Source: Lycocorax pyrrhopterus obiensis
Taxonomy: Eukaryota > Chordata > Aves > Passeriformes > Paradisaeidae
Assembly (NCBI GenBank): GCA_014706295.1
Contig: JACSVZ010000007.1
Coordinates: forward strand, 62,880,441 to 62,944,440
Reading direction: 5' to 3'
DNA length: 64,000 bases
In this document: piece by piece, positions 55,188 to 64,000 of the stretch
How the letters are laid out: the number at the start of each line of letters is the position of its first letter
Numbering within the stretch: position 1 is the first letter of the stretch
Notes under the pieces: model-generated
Told to the model about the DNA's origin: nothing
What the model saw: the letters and a program-made list of their open reading frames with translations, nothing else
The model's database searches: none
Program-made: the position numbers and the translations under genes

Positions 55188-56192
55188 GAGCCTGGATGAC
55201 TCCAGGATTATTTTCCTGCTGAGGAAATGATTTCTCTGTTGCACGTGGGTATAGGAACCTAAAATCAGCCGAAATCCTCGTGCAGCCCTGCTCAGACCTG
55301 GTTTGGGGTGCGATTTACGGTAATTAAACACCTCAAATTGGTGCCTCCCCTCCGCGGCTTGAAAAGTGCCTGACTCTGCTGCTCTTCCTGGCTGGAATCT
55401 TTGCTTTAGAGCAGCAAAATCTTGGATTTGCTCCTGAAGATGTGGCAAATATCCCCAAAATGCTGCACTTTGCTACGAGGCTGCCAAGCAGCACCCCCCC
55501 CCCCGGGAGTGAAAAGCTGAATCACTCCAGAAACTGCTGGCTTGGAACCCGCTCCGGAGGCTCATTAATTAAAAACAAAAGCTGGGAATAACTCGAGCCC
55601 CTGAGGATTTTTTTTGCTCACAAACCCCCATGTTCAGCTCTTGCTTCCTCTGGAAATGAATAACACAACAAGGAACTTGCGTTTGGTTTTATCCCGCTGC
55701 CAGTGCATCCAGCTGGGTTTATTCCATGGTAATAAATGGAGGAAAAGTGGAGAAATGGGAATGGAGAAGAGGAATCGTTGTCGTGGTTGGGTGTTGGGAA
55801 CTCTGAAATACAGCTCTGGGGTTCGGTGTTTTGTTTGCTCACACGGATCCTCCTTCCCTGTGTGCATCCAGGAACGGCAGAGCATGGAAAGCACGGGAAG
55901 CAGGGCTTGGATTTAACTCCAGCTGGGAAGTGGGGACTTCAGGCAAGTGCTGCAGGGAATAAGCATGGATTGCTGAGTTCCTGCCTCTCACCTGAGAGAA
56001 AGGGCACAGCAGAATTCCCTGCCCTGGATCACAGGAGTAACAAGGGCTGATTCCAGCAGGGAGAAGGATTCCACGGATTAAAATTGTGTAGGGTCATGGA
56101 AAGGGGTTTGGAGGCTCTTTGTGGCTCCGTGCAAGGCAACGACTTCAGCTGCTCAAACAAGGACAGGAATAAAATCAGGGGAGATACTGGTG
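55188..56192. other. Unique non-coding sequence
   Basis: Only a C homopolymer (55494) is notable. Confidence 0.5.
55494..55504. repeat. C homopolymer
   Basis: Eleven C residues before GGGAGTGAAAAG. A 10-base G run is found similarly at 2028-2037. Confidence 0.85.
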
Positions 56193-56655
56193 AGAGGTGC
56201 GGAGCTGCTGGAGTGAATCCAGAGGAATCCATGGAGATGCTCCAAGGGCTGCTCTGGAGCCAGGCTGGGAGAGCTGGGAATGTTCACCTGGAGAAGAGAA
56301 GGCTCCAGGGAGAGCTCAGAGCCCCTTGCAGGGCCTAAAGGGGCTCCAGGAGAGCTGGAGAGGGACTGGGGACAAGGGATGGAGGGACAGGACACAGGGA
56401 ATGGCTTCCCAGTGCCAGAGGGCAGGGATGGATGGGATATTGGGAATTAGGAATTCCTGGCTGTGAGGGTGGGGAGGGGCTGGAATGGAATTCCCAGAGA
56501 AGCTGTGGCTGCCCCTGGATCCCTGGCAGTGTCCAAGTCCAGGTTGGACATTGGAGCTTGGAGCAGCCTGGGATAGTGGGAAGTATCCCTGCCTACGGAA
56601 TGGGATGAGCTCTAAAGTCCCTTCCAACCTGACCCATTCCGGGATTCTGTGACTC
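56193..56655 (+). mobile_element. Long CR1 fragment, type A, about 460 bp, with intact 3' end
   Basis: It contains GTGAATCCAGAGGAATCCAT, AGGCTGGGAGAGCTGGGAAT, GTTCACCTGGAGAAGAGAAG, GGGACAGGACACAGGGAATG and TGGCTGCCCCTGGATCCCTG, then GTCCCTTCCAACCTGACCCA and TTCCGGGATTCTGTG. It is very similar to the inverse of 48752-49103. Confidence 0.94.
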
Positions 56656-58206
56656 CCTGAACATTTCCCAGTGCAGTTTCTGGCAGCTGTAATTAATTTT
56701 GAATTTCTCTTTTTTTAAAGATTAAATATATCTGAATTAAGATTCATGAACACCTCAGGAAAGCAGAATTCTGTTGGATTATTGGAAAACAAAAACCTTT
56801 CCCACCAAAGAGGACCAGAACAAGGCACAGCCAAAACTACTGAGCCATTGGAAGACGGAAGCCATCTTTTTTTAGGAGCTGCTGGATAAGTGGAATTATG
56901 TTCCTTCTGGTCTGGATATCCCATAACGACCCCAATGCTGATCCTTGAATTTGCCATGAGAATAATTAACCCTTTTCCTCCTGATTCCATGTTGATTTAT
57001 TCCTGATGGGAATAAATTGTTGTTATTCCGGTGGCTGAGCATCAGGGATGTCTTGGAGGAACAATGTAAGATTATCCAGTTCCACCTCTATTCCCTGGCT
57101 TCCAGTGGGAAGAATTCCTGCCAATCCATTCCCTCTGCTTGTGGCCGGAGCTTTTGTGGCTCCCAAACTCCTTCCCTTGTTTTGGTGCTGGTTGTCAAAA
57201 TTGATGGAAGGGAGGAGGGGTTTGGTCAATCCTTGCTCTGTTTCCTGCCCAGATTGGACGTCCCTGCACCCTTGGGATGTTCCAAGGGTGGGAAAATCAG
57301 GAATGAGCTGCATGGACACAGCGCTGAGCACACCCAGCAGCCCCTGGGGACGCAGAGTTGCTGCACTGGTGGGACTGGGGCAGGCTGGGAACAGCTGCCG
57401 TGGGAGAAAGATGGATGAGGGAATTTTGGGAAGCAGCACAGGTCATTCCATGGGAAATATCCACTCATCCTGAATGAGGGCAGTTGTTTTGGCCATGTCC
57501 TGACAGGAATTTATATCGATCCTGCTCCCACCAAGCAGGACCACCCAGCATCAATCACTGCACTGTGGCTGTGCCAGGGCAGGGCCTCGCTGGCAGCGCT
57601 TAACGAGTTTCCTGTGCTAATTAATCACGTTTATCAAACTTAATTGCCCTTTGCGCTCTGCCTCTGTCAGGCTTCCTTTTCCCCAATGTTTTTTTTTAAT
57701 AATTCCTGTGGCTCAGGATGTTGCTGGGTGGATTTGAGGAGCACAATGACCTGTGCAGGTAAGAGCTGCTCACCTGGGCTGGTTTAGCAGTGTTTTAATC
57801 AGCGATAAATTCCCTTTTCTCCTCTCTCTGTGTCTGCTTTTTCAAGGGGGAAATGATTCTTATTCCTCTGGAAGTTTCAGATCTGTAGCAGCTCCAGCTA
57901 CTACCACACAGGGAAGGTTTTAACCACCAAAAACCTCCTAAAAACACAGGGAATGAGGTCCTGGAAAAGGGGTTTCTCCTGCTCTGGGAATGCAGCCCCA
58001 GCCCCACGTTGGGCTCGGAGCTCTGCCTAAACTCTGGTTGGAAGTTAAACTCCACAGTAAAACTGGAAGGGAATACAAAGAGCTTAAATGGTGAGTGTGG
58101 AGGATGGGAAGTAACGGAGATTCCGGAGGTACTGGAGGGAGCTCGGCAGGAAGAGGAGACTATGGGAAGATTGATAGAACATTGAACCCACCAGAGATGG
58201 AAATGA
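56656..58206. other. Unique sequence with a candidate conserved element
   Basis: 57585-57690 combines GCTTAACGAGTTTCCTGTGC, TAATTAATCACGTTTATCAA and TTGCCCTTTGCGCTCTGCC. It is followed at 57717 by the weak exon-like segment. No other feature is recognised. Confidence 0.45.
57717..57758 (+). other. Possible 42-bp exon-like segment
   Basis: It is bounded by an acceptor (TTTTTTTTTAATAATTCCTG, then TGGCTCAG) and a strong donor (GTGCAG|GTAAGAG). In the phase left by the segment at 52270-52299 it reads MLLGGFEEHNDLC after one completing base. Only splice-site strength and phase support it. Confidence 0.12.
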
Positions 58207-58462
58207 TCCCAGAATTCCAGGATGGTCAGGCTGGAACGGACCACAGCGGGGCATCTGGTCCCACTCCCTGCTCCAGCACAGGATTGTGTCCAGACACCTC
58301 TGGAATATCCTCAGGGAAGAGACTCTACCCCCTCTCTGGGATCTGTTCAGTGCCCAGGGCAGAAGTTCTGCCTCCTGTGCAGGGGGAATTCCTGGGATCA
58401 GCTCCTGCCCGTTCCCCGGTGCCATTCCTGGCCCCACGGAGCAGAGCCAGGGATGAGATCCC
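58207..58462 (-). mobile_element. CR1 fragment, type D, antisense, about 255 bp
   Basis: It contains GGATGGTCAGGCTGGAACGG, GGCATCTGGTCCCACTCCCT, CACAGGATTGTGTCCAGACA, GGAAGAGACTCTACCCCCTC and CTGCCTCCTGTGCAGGGGGA. It is the reference copy for the scrap at 14833. Confidence 0.87.
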
Positions 58463-58465
58463 ATT

Positions 58466-58527
58466 ATCCCAGCACTGCCAAGGCCACCACAGCCCATGTC
58501 CACAAGCACCATTTAAATGTTAAATCC
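58466..58527 (-). mobile_element. Internal CR1 scrap, type B, antisense
   Basis: TTATCCCAGCACTGCCAAGG, CCACCACAGCCCATGTCCAC and AAGCACCATTTAAATGTT follow the antisense order of type B. It directly abuts the type D copy. Confidence 0.6.
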
Positions 58528-59029
58528 AACAAAAATTTGTTGTGGAGACCCAACCCGTGTTACTCCCTGATGGGGAGTGTAGAGAAGTCTTTTCCTTTTA
58601 AAAAGCTCCGAGATTCCAGCAGAGCTCCCAAAATATTTTCCTGACAAAACGGCTTCTGGAGAGGTGGTGCAGAGGGTTTGCTGCTGAAATAAAACCCCAG
58701 GCCCAGCAGCCGGTAATTAGAGACAAACAACCAGTGGGAATAAAAATCTCTTCAATTATCCCACACCGAGCATGAGGAAATGTGGGAATATAAACAACCC
58801 AGGCATTCCCTGAAGCTGCGGACTCCGTGTTCCCGGGGATTTGCTGAGGGTGCCGCTCTCCCTGGGCTGGTTCATTGGATCATTGTTAATTTACACCTTT
58901 TTTTGGGGAATGACAGAAACACACCCTGTAGAAATATTCCCGAACAAATCCCCTCTGGAAAATTAAGGGAGTGTTACTTTCTTCCCCCAAAAAGGAATTT
59001 GTTATTCCAGATGTTTCTGATGTCATACA

Positions 59030-59082
59030 ACCCCAGAATGGTTTGGAAGGGACTTCTAAATGTTATTTAGTCCAACTCCCCC
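59030..59082 (-). mobile_element. Short CR1 3' tip, antisense
   Basis: CCCAGAATGGTTTGGAAGGG, ACTTCTAAATGTTATTTAGT and CCAACTCCCCCTTG match the antisense CR1 end (AGAATGGTTT, GGAAGGGAC, GTCCAACTCCC). Only about 50 bp remain. Confidence 0.7.
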
Positions 59083-59147
59083 TTGAAGATCTCATTTTTA
59101 AGTCCATTTATGGATTTGAAAGGAATTTTGGGATCTCTTGTCTGATA

Positions 59148-59273
59148 ATCCTGGAAGTGCTCAAAAAAACCAGTGGATGTGGCACTTCTTGATATGGATT
59201 AGCGGTACTTGTTCAAAGGTTGGATTGATGATTTGGAATCTTTTCCAACCTTAATGATTCCATGATTTTGCCT
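59148..59273 (+). mobile_element. CR1 fragment, type B
   Basis: It contains CTGGAAGTGCTCAAAAAAAC, CAGTGGATGTGGCACTTCTT, AAAGGTTGGATTGATGATTT and GGAATCTTTTCCAACCTTAA, then TGATTCCATGATTTT. Confidence 0.88.
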
Positions 59274-59585
59274 GGGAGGGAATTATCAATTCAGCATTTT
59301 GTTGCCTTGCCCAGAAAACCTGAGGAAAAAAGGGCTTTTCCTACAGATCCTACGGCAGCAGGAAAACCTTCCCCACTTTTGGTTGTAACCAGGGGGTGGC
59401 TTTGGACAAGAACCGTGTTGTCTCCAATTAATTCCCACCATTCCCAGGTATTTTTGGGATGGTCATTGCAAATCTGTGCATTGATCAGGTTGAACGGGAT
59501 CCTGGGGTGTCCAATCATCCCAGATACCACCGGAGATGTTGGAAATGGGAAGTGATGGGAAACGAATTCACTCCTGTTAAGGTCT

Positions 59586-59895
59586 TAAAAAATCATGGAA
59601 TTCTTAAGGTCGGAAAAGACCTTTAGGATCATTGACCAGCATCACCACTAAACCAAATCCTCAAGTGCCACATCCAGGCATTTTTTGGACACTTCCAGGG
59701 ATGGGGATTCCATCACTGCTGTTCCATCTCCATGCTTTCCACGGAGAAATTTTTCCTCATATCCAATCTAACCCTGCCCTGGTGTCACTTGAGGCCATTT
59801 CCTGTTCTCGTATCACTCAGGACAGTTCATCTTTAGCAGAGAACCTCTTTTTCCAGGGTTTTTCCAGGCTGGCATCCACAGGGCTTGGAAATCTG
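59586..59895 (-). mobile_element. CR1 fragment, type B, antisense, about 310 bp
   Basis: The longest type B copy: ATCATGGAATTCTTAAGGTC, GGAAAAGACCTTTAGGATCA, AGTGCCACATCCAGGCATTT, GGACACTTCCAGGGATGGGG, CACGGAGAAATTTTTCCTCA and CACTTGAGGCCATTTCCTGT. Confidence 0.92.
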
Positions 59896-59954
59896 GCGGG
59901 ATTTCAGCATTTAGAGATGTGTTAGAAGAGATCTGCAAGAAAATTAATCCATAG

Positions 59955-59977
59955 ATATAAATTGATTGATTGATTGA
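59955..59977. repeat. GATT tetranucleotide repeat
   Basis: Four to five units of ATTGATTGATTGATTGATTA. Confidence 0.85.
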
Positions 59978-60137
59978 TTACCCTGATTGATAGCAGTGAG
60001 TATCTGATTTGTAGTTTGAATTTATTTGTGCCAGATTTCAGAATGTCTTTAAAATTTAAGAAGAATAATTTTTTTATTACATTTTTGTTAAATTTGAGGT
60101 GCTTGTGGGCTGTAATCGAGTCAAGGAATATGAATCA

Positions 60138-60205
60138 GAGAATCATGGAATGGTTTGTGTTGGATGAGTCCTTAAAAATCATCCAGCTCCAATCCCCTGC
60201 CTAAA
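60138..60205 (-). mobile_element. Short CR1 3' end, antisense
   Basis: GAGAATCATGGAATGGTTTG, TGTTGGATGAGTCCTTAAAA and ATCATCCAGCTCCAATCCCC form the antisense terminal 70 bp. Confidence 0.85.
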
Positions 60206-60802
60206 CTCCTTAAATTTTCCTCTGGAAGACAAATTTCCAAGGTCATGAGCTGTTCTTTGACTGAAACCAAACCCACTCCCAGGACTGGAGTATTTATCTC
60301 TTAAAATGCCATGATCTGGGTCTTAATAAGGCAAAATTAGAGAATTTTGATGAAGTCAGCATCTGAAACAATATGAATATTCCCAGACTGGAATAAGAAG
60401 CAGGATAATGTTTCATCCCGTGGATATCTAAGCTGGCATCCTCTATTTACATCTGCTCTTAGCATCTCTTAGCCTGCATGGAGCTCAATAAATTCTGATT
60501 AAAGTGGAGCTGCTATTTTGGAAAATCAGTCTCTCACCAGCCTGGGAGAGCTGGAGAGTTCTCCTGTCTCCCTGCTCGGATCTTCCATCAAAAGCGGGAA
60601 TGTCGCTCCCTATTTCAGTTTTTCTGTGATTTTCCAGCTCCGAATTTCTTGGCCTGGAGACAAAAGCTGGCTTGGCCTGCTGGGTGTCTGCAGCATGAGG
60701 TGGGGATGATTGAGGGAGGGAACAAAGGTTGAGGAATTTGTCACTGGAATTGGGATGGGCGCAAAAGGAGGGATTAATCCCGGCTTAGAGGAGAAACCAG
60801 TC

Positions 60803-61295
60803 CCACCCCCTGCTACGGGCAGGGACACCTCCCACTACCCCAGGCTGCTCCAAACCATGTCCAACCTGGCCTTGGACACTTCCAGGGATCCAGGGGCAGC
60901 CACAGCTTCTCTGGGAATTCCAGCCCAGCTCCTCCTCACCCTCCCAGCCAGGAATTCCTTCTCAATATCCAGCCTAAATTTCCCCCTTGTCCTGTCGCTC
61001 CAGTTCCTGATGAATTGTCCTGCTCTGGTTCCCTGTAGCCACTTCAGATTCTGGAAGGTACTGTGAGGTCTCCATTCAACCTTCTCCTCTCCAGGCTGAA
61101 CATTCCCAGCTTTCCCAGCCTTTCTCCATAAGAGAGGTGCTCCAGCCCCTTCTGCATCTTCGTGGCCTCCTCTGGATTTGCTCCAACAGGTTCTAAGTCC
61201 TTCTTTTAGTGGGAACACCACAGCTGTCCATGAAATTCCAGGTGGGATCTCATGAGAGCAGAGGAGAGGGGCAGAATCCGCCTCATCCAGGTCAA
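60803..61295 (-). mobile_element. Long CR1 fragment, type A, antisense, about 490 bp
   Basis: It extends farthest 5' of the - copies: CCACCCCCTGCTACGGGCAG, GGCCTTGGACACTTCCAGGG, CCTTCTCCTCTCCAGGCTGA, GAGAGGTGCTCCAGCCCCTT, CATCTTCGTGGCCTCCTCTG, GTGGGATCTCATGAGAGCAG and AGGAGAGGGGCAGAATCCGC. The 3' tip is missing. The + 'gene-like' frame across it is a repeat artefact. Confidence 0.94.
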
Positions 61296-62265
61296 TCCAG
61301 CTGATCCAGTTTCTTCTCCTTGCCTGCCTCTTTAGCCATGAAGGATCGAGGAGGATGGAGGGGCAATTCCCAAAAAACCCCAGCAGGAATGCCTGCATGG
61401 ACAGGGAGCTGTGGCAGCAGAGGTTTGTGCTCTCCACGAGGGCCCTGCTTACACTGCGATCCCAGGGAAAGTCACCCATGGAATATCAGGAGTCTGACTC
61501 CAGCACCAAGATCCCCGATGGTTTAATAAGAATTCCCGGTGATGCTTCTCCAGCTGTTTCATGGCTCTGACATAGTGCCTCAGGCAGCATGGATTACATG
61601 GGCTCCCCTTTCCAAGCAGGAATTGCACTGGGAATACGGATGAGTCAGCAGAGCATCCCACTTCATCATCAGACTGATGCCTAAAACTCCAGCCTCGAAC
61701 TCCCAGAGCCTGTCTTTTTCCATGAGCTGAGGTACAGGATGCTGCTGTTGCCTCCTGGGATGGCTGACACCTCATCCTTCATGGAAAACCAGATTCAATA
61801 AATTCACAGCTGTGTTGCTTCCGTGGGGAAGCTCCGTATCCTTTGTATAATCACACGGAGCCACCAGGGATGAGCAGCGCCTTTTATACACTCCTTTCCC
61901 TGAGATCTGTGAGTATATCCCAAATAAATCCTGGGAGAAGGTTTCATTTTTCTTCCGTGGGGTCGATACTCGGCTCGCAGGGAGTTGATCCATCTGTTTA
62001 TTTTTCTCATCCCTTTGCAGGATGGATGGAGCACAAGGCTGGGAAAGGGATGCTGTTATTTCCTCTTATCTCAGCCTGTGATTTTTGGAATAGGCTGACA
62101 CAAAGTTTAATAAATATTCGGATAAAAGGCAAGTGAAATATTCTCTGGAAAGCTTTTGAATGGAGGAAAGAAAAAAGTAGGGAAAAATCTGAGATATTTC
62201 TGATTTTGAGCAGGGCTTTTTAAAAAAAGATAGTATGACTGTTCCAGGATTAAAATACCAGGAAC
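61296..62265. other. Unique non-coding sequence
   Basis: No gene or known repeat is recognised; GGAAT words are fewer than in the CR1-rich flanks. Confidence 0.5.
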
Positions 62266-62366
62266 GAGCTTGGACCAACCTTGTCTATGGAAGGCGTCCC
62301 ACCCAATGGCAGGGGTGGGATGGGATGGGATTTAAGGTCCCTTCCCAAATATTCTGGGATTCCATA
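62266..62366 (+). mobile_element. CR1 fragment, type A
   Basis: It contains CCAATGGCAGGGGTGGGATG, GGATGGGATTTAAGGTCCCT and TCCCAAATATTCTGGGATTC. It shows the short native GGGATGGGATGGGAT seed that is expanded at 43324. Confidence 0.88.
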
Positions 62367-62591
62367 ACACAGAGAGCAAAGGGAATTGGAATGTGTCAGG
62401 GCAGCAAAACACATCTTTACCGCAGGAATGGGATATTGGGATTTATTGGGACAATTTAATCAGTTTCCTGGGATTTATTAAACAGGTTTTCTCCATGGCA
62501 CGGGGATGAACTCCAGTCCTATAACCCTGCAATGCCGATGATACTTTAGTGAGGAATGAAATCAATCATTAATTTGTACATGATGGGCCCA

Positions 62592-62648
62592 GAAATGACC
62601 ACTGGCCATGGCAAATGGTTACTGAAATGACCACTGGCCATGGCAGTG
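62592..62648. repeat. 32-bp tandem duplication
   Basis: GAAATGACCACTGGCCATGG followed by CA occurs at 62592 and again at 62624. Confidence 0.85.
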
Positions 62649-62756
62649 CTGCCGGTGGCTCCCTCATCCCTTCCCAGGGTTTTCCGAAGGATAGAGTCCA
62701 TTTGCAATCATGGAGGAAAGGTTGGTTTTTAAGGACGCTCTCAGCTCTGGTCTGGT

Positions 62757-62828
62757 GACAAGGTGGTGATTGGTCAAAGGTTGGACTTGATCATCTTGGA
62801 AGTCTTTTCCAACCTAAATTATTCCGTG
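62757..62828 (+). mobile_element. CR1 fragment, type B
   Basis: It contains GGTCAAAGGTTGGACTTGAT, CATCTTGGAAGTCTTTTCCA and ACCTAAATTATTCCGTGG. It is the 3'-terminal 70 bp. Confidence 0.85.
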
Positions 62829-63140
62829 GGGGGAAAAGATACAACAATTCCAGAAGAAAACTCTGGAAACTGAAAAACCAAAAAGCGTCTGAGTATGAAG
62901 AATGAGTCTGGAGAGCAGTTTCCAGTTTGATCCTGCTACTGGGATTGTCCCTTCCTTCCTTTCAGTTCCAGGAATCCCCAGTGTCTCCTCAGGTTGAGGT
63001 GAGCCACAGCCTCCTCCCAGGCTGTGGGAATGCTCCTTGCCTCGGGATTTGTTCACAGGATGGGTCCCTTTCCTTCCCCTTTGGATGTTTCTTCCATTGC
63101 ATCCATCTGTGTCCCTGATAATCCTGCCAGATGCTCCCCA

Positions 63141-63344
63141 GACACACCAGGAGCATCTCCAGATCCCAACACAGAATTGTGGAATGCTTTGGGTTGGAAG
63201 GGACATCAGACACACCAGGAGCATCTCCAAATCCCAACATGGAATTATGGAATGGTTTGGGTTGGAAGGGACATTGGACACTCCAGGAGCATCTCCAGAT
63301 CCCAACACAGAATCGTGGAATGCTTTGGGTTGGAAGGGACATTA
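63141..63344. repeat. 68-bp tandem repeat, three copies
   Basis: Units start at 63141, 63209 and 63277. Each holds about 38 bp of flank (GACACACCAGGAGCATCTCC, then AGATCCCAACACA) and about 30 bp of CR1 terminus. Units 1 and 3 read GGAATGCTTT and unit 2 GGAATGGTTT; small differences show that the array is not very recent. Confidence 0.92.
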
Positions 63345-63375
63345 AAGCTGATCTTATTCCAACCCCTGTTATTCC
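63141..63375 (-). mobile_element. CR1 3' end, type A, antisense, tandemly repeated
   Basis: The antisense CR1 terminus (GGAATGGTTTGGGTTGGAAG and GGACAT) occurs three times at exact 68-bp spacing together with an upstream flank (GACACACCAGGAGCATCTCC). Only the last copy runs on into CR1 body (TTAAAGCTGATCTTATTCCA, then ACCCCTGTTATTCCAGCAG). Confidence 0.9.
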
Positions 63376-64000
63376 AGCAGAAAATAATTCCATGGCTCTT
63401 CACTCCAATTTTGGTGGAGAAATCAATGCCTATTCCTGGAATTTGGCTCCTCCTTTGGGACCAGGTCAGTTTGAGATCATCCGGAGGGATTTCATTTCAT
63501 CACGCTTCTTTTAGGGAATTTCTGAGCCATCTGTTGCCTCCAGTGAGGATATTCCAGAGCCTGGAATAACAACCCAACCATTTGGAAAGAGCCAGCTTCC
63601 CCCATTAACATCATTTTAACAAAGCTCCTGGTCCAAAGTATCCCTTTGATCTTTGGAAGGCTTGGAAAGGGGCAGGGCACAGCTCAAGTTCAGGTCAGAA
63701 AACTGCAGAAGTTTGAACTCAACGTTTTGGGGCTGAGGGGCTGCATTTGTTAAAAAAACCCCACTACTCAACCCCGTCAAACCTTAAATAAATTCAGTAT
63801 CAAAAGTGGTTCGGGACCAAAATGGTTAAAAATTAGAAATGCTTCGATTTCCGGCAGAAAAATGCTCTGGGAAGAAGGGAATGAACAGCCAGAAATACTT
63901 TCAGGAATGTTCTGTGGGGTTTTAAACAGGGTTTGGTTGCTGGTTCATGGACCTGAGCGGCAACGGGGTGTCAGAAAATTTGATTCAATTTCTGATTCAG
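63376..64000. other. Unique non-coding sequence at the window end
   Basis: Nothing is recognised beyond GGAAT-rich unique sequence. Confidence 0.5.

Noticed and set aside
59030..59273. Possible hairpin from opposite-strand CR1 ends 65 bp apart
   Set aside because: The - piece is a type A-like tip and the + piece is type B, so they share little sequence and cannot form a long stem.
1..64000. Bacterial defence, phage, operon or plasmid systems
   Set aside because: No ribosome-binding-site-led gene clusters or bacterial domains are present; the DNA is avian.

Overview
The window reads as nuclear DNA from a bird, plausibly a songbird. It is a non-coding stretch, either intergenic or one long intron. 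The bird call rests on about 51 CR1 retroposon fragments (roughly 9.7 kb, 15% of the window by my count; 27 on + and 24 on -) and on an ERVL-type solo LTR that I recognise as an avian family. No bacterial, plasmid or phage gene organisation is present. Most open frames are short, start at random ATGs, lie opposite other frames, or run through repeats. I annotate no complete protein-coding gene.

Four 3'-end types of CR1 recur, and I use these labels throughout. Type A ends in AAGGTCCCTTCCAACCCAAA followed by CATTCCATGATTC. Type B ends in TCTTTTCCAACCTTAATGAT and carries a GGATGTGGCACTTGGGGACA-like stretch. Type C ends in GGATCCCCTCCAACTCAGGA. Type D, seen here only in antisense, begins GGTCAGGCTGGAAGGGACCA. 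These types are my own grouping from the sequence; assignment to named CR1 subfamilies needs a library search.

Layout. 1-7 kb: mostly unique sequence with two CR1 pieces and small tandem duplications. 7.4-7.6 kb: an AT-rich TTATA microsatellite. 8-19 kb: dense CR1, an AT-rich TTTTGATTATTGA tract (13.5-13.85 kb), an 11-bp tandem array and a 91-bp duplication. 19.57-20.81 kb: a complete ERVL solo LTR with a perfect 5-bp target-site duplication and an internal 40-bp minisatellite. 21-26.6 kb: mostly unique sequence. 26.6-27.36 kb: a 770-bp pyrimidine-rich low-complexity block. 28-42 kb: scattered CR1 with unique, locally AT-rich sequence. 42.6-49.4 kb: CR1-rich, including one copy with an expanded GGGAT microsatellite. 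49.4-53.9 kb: unique sequence with the best exon-like segment (51,724-51,839, +). 53.9-64 kb: the longest CR1 copies (up to about 500 bp) and a three-fold tandem repeat of a CR1 terminus at 63.1-63.4 kb.

There are no genes here whose joint function can be described. The better-supported results are the structural history of the repeats, the strong genome-style excess of GGAAT/ATTCC words outside recognisable repeats, several AT-rich TAATTA-bearing patches that could be conserved non-coding elements, and one exon-like segment. I found no convincing previously undescribed biological system.
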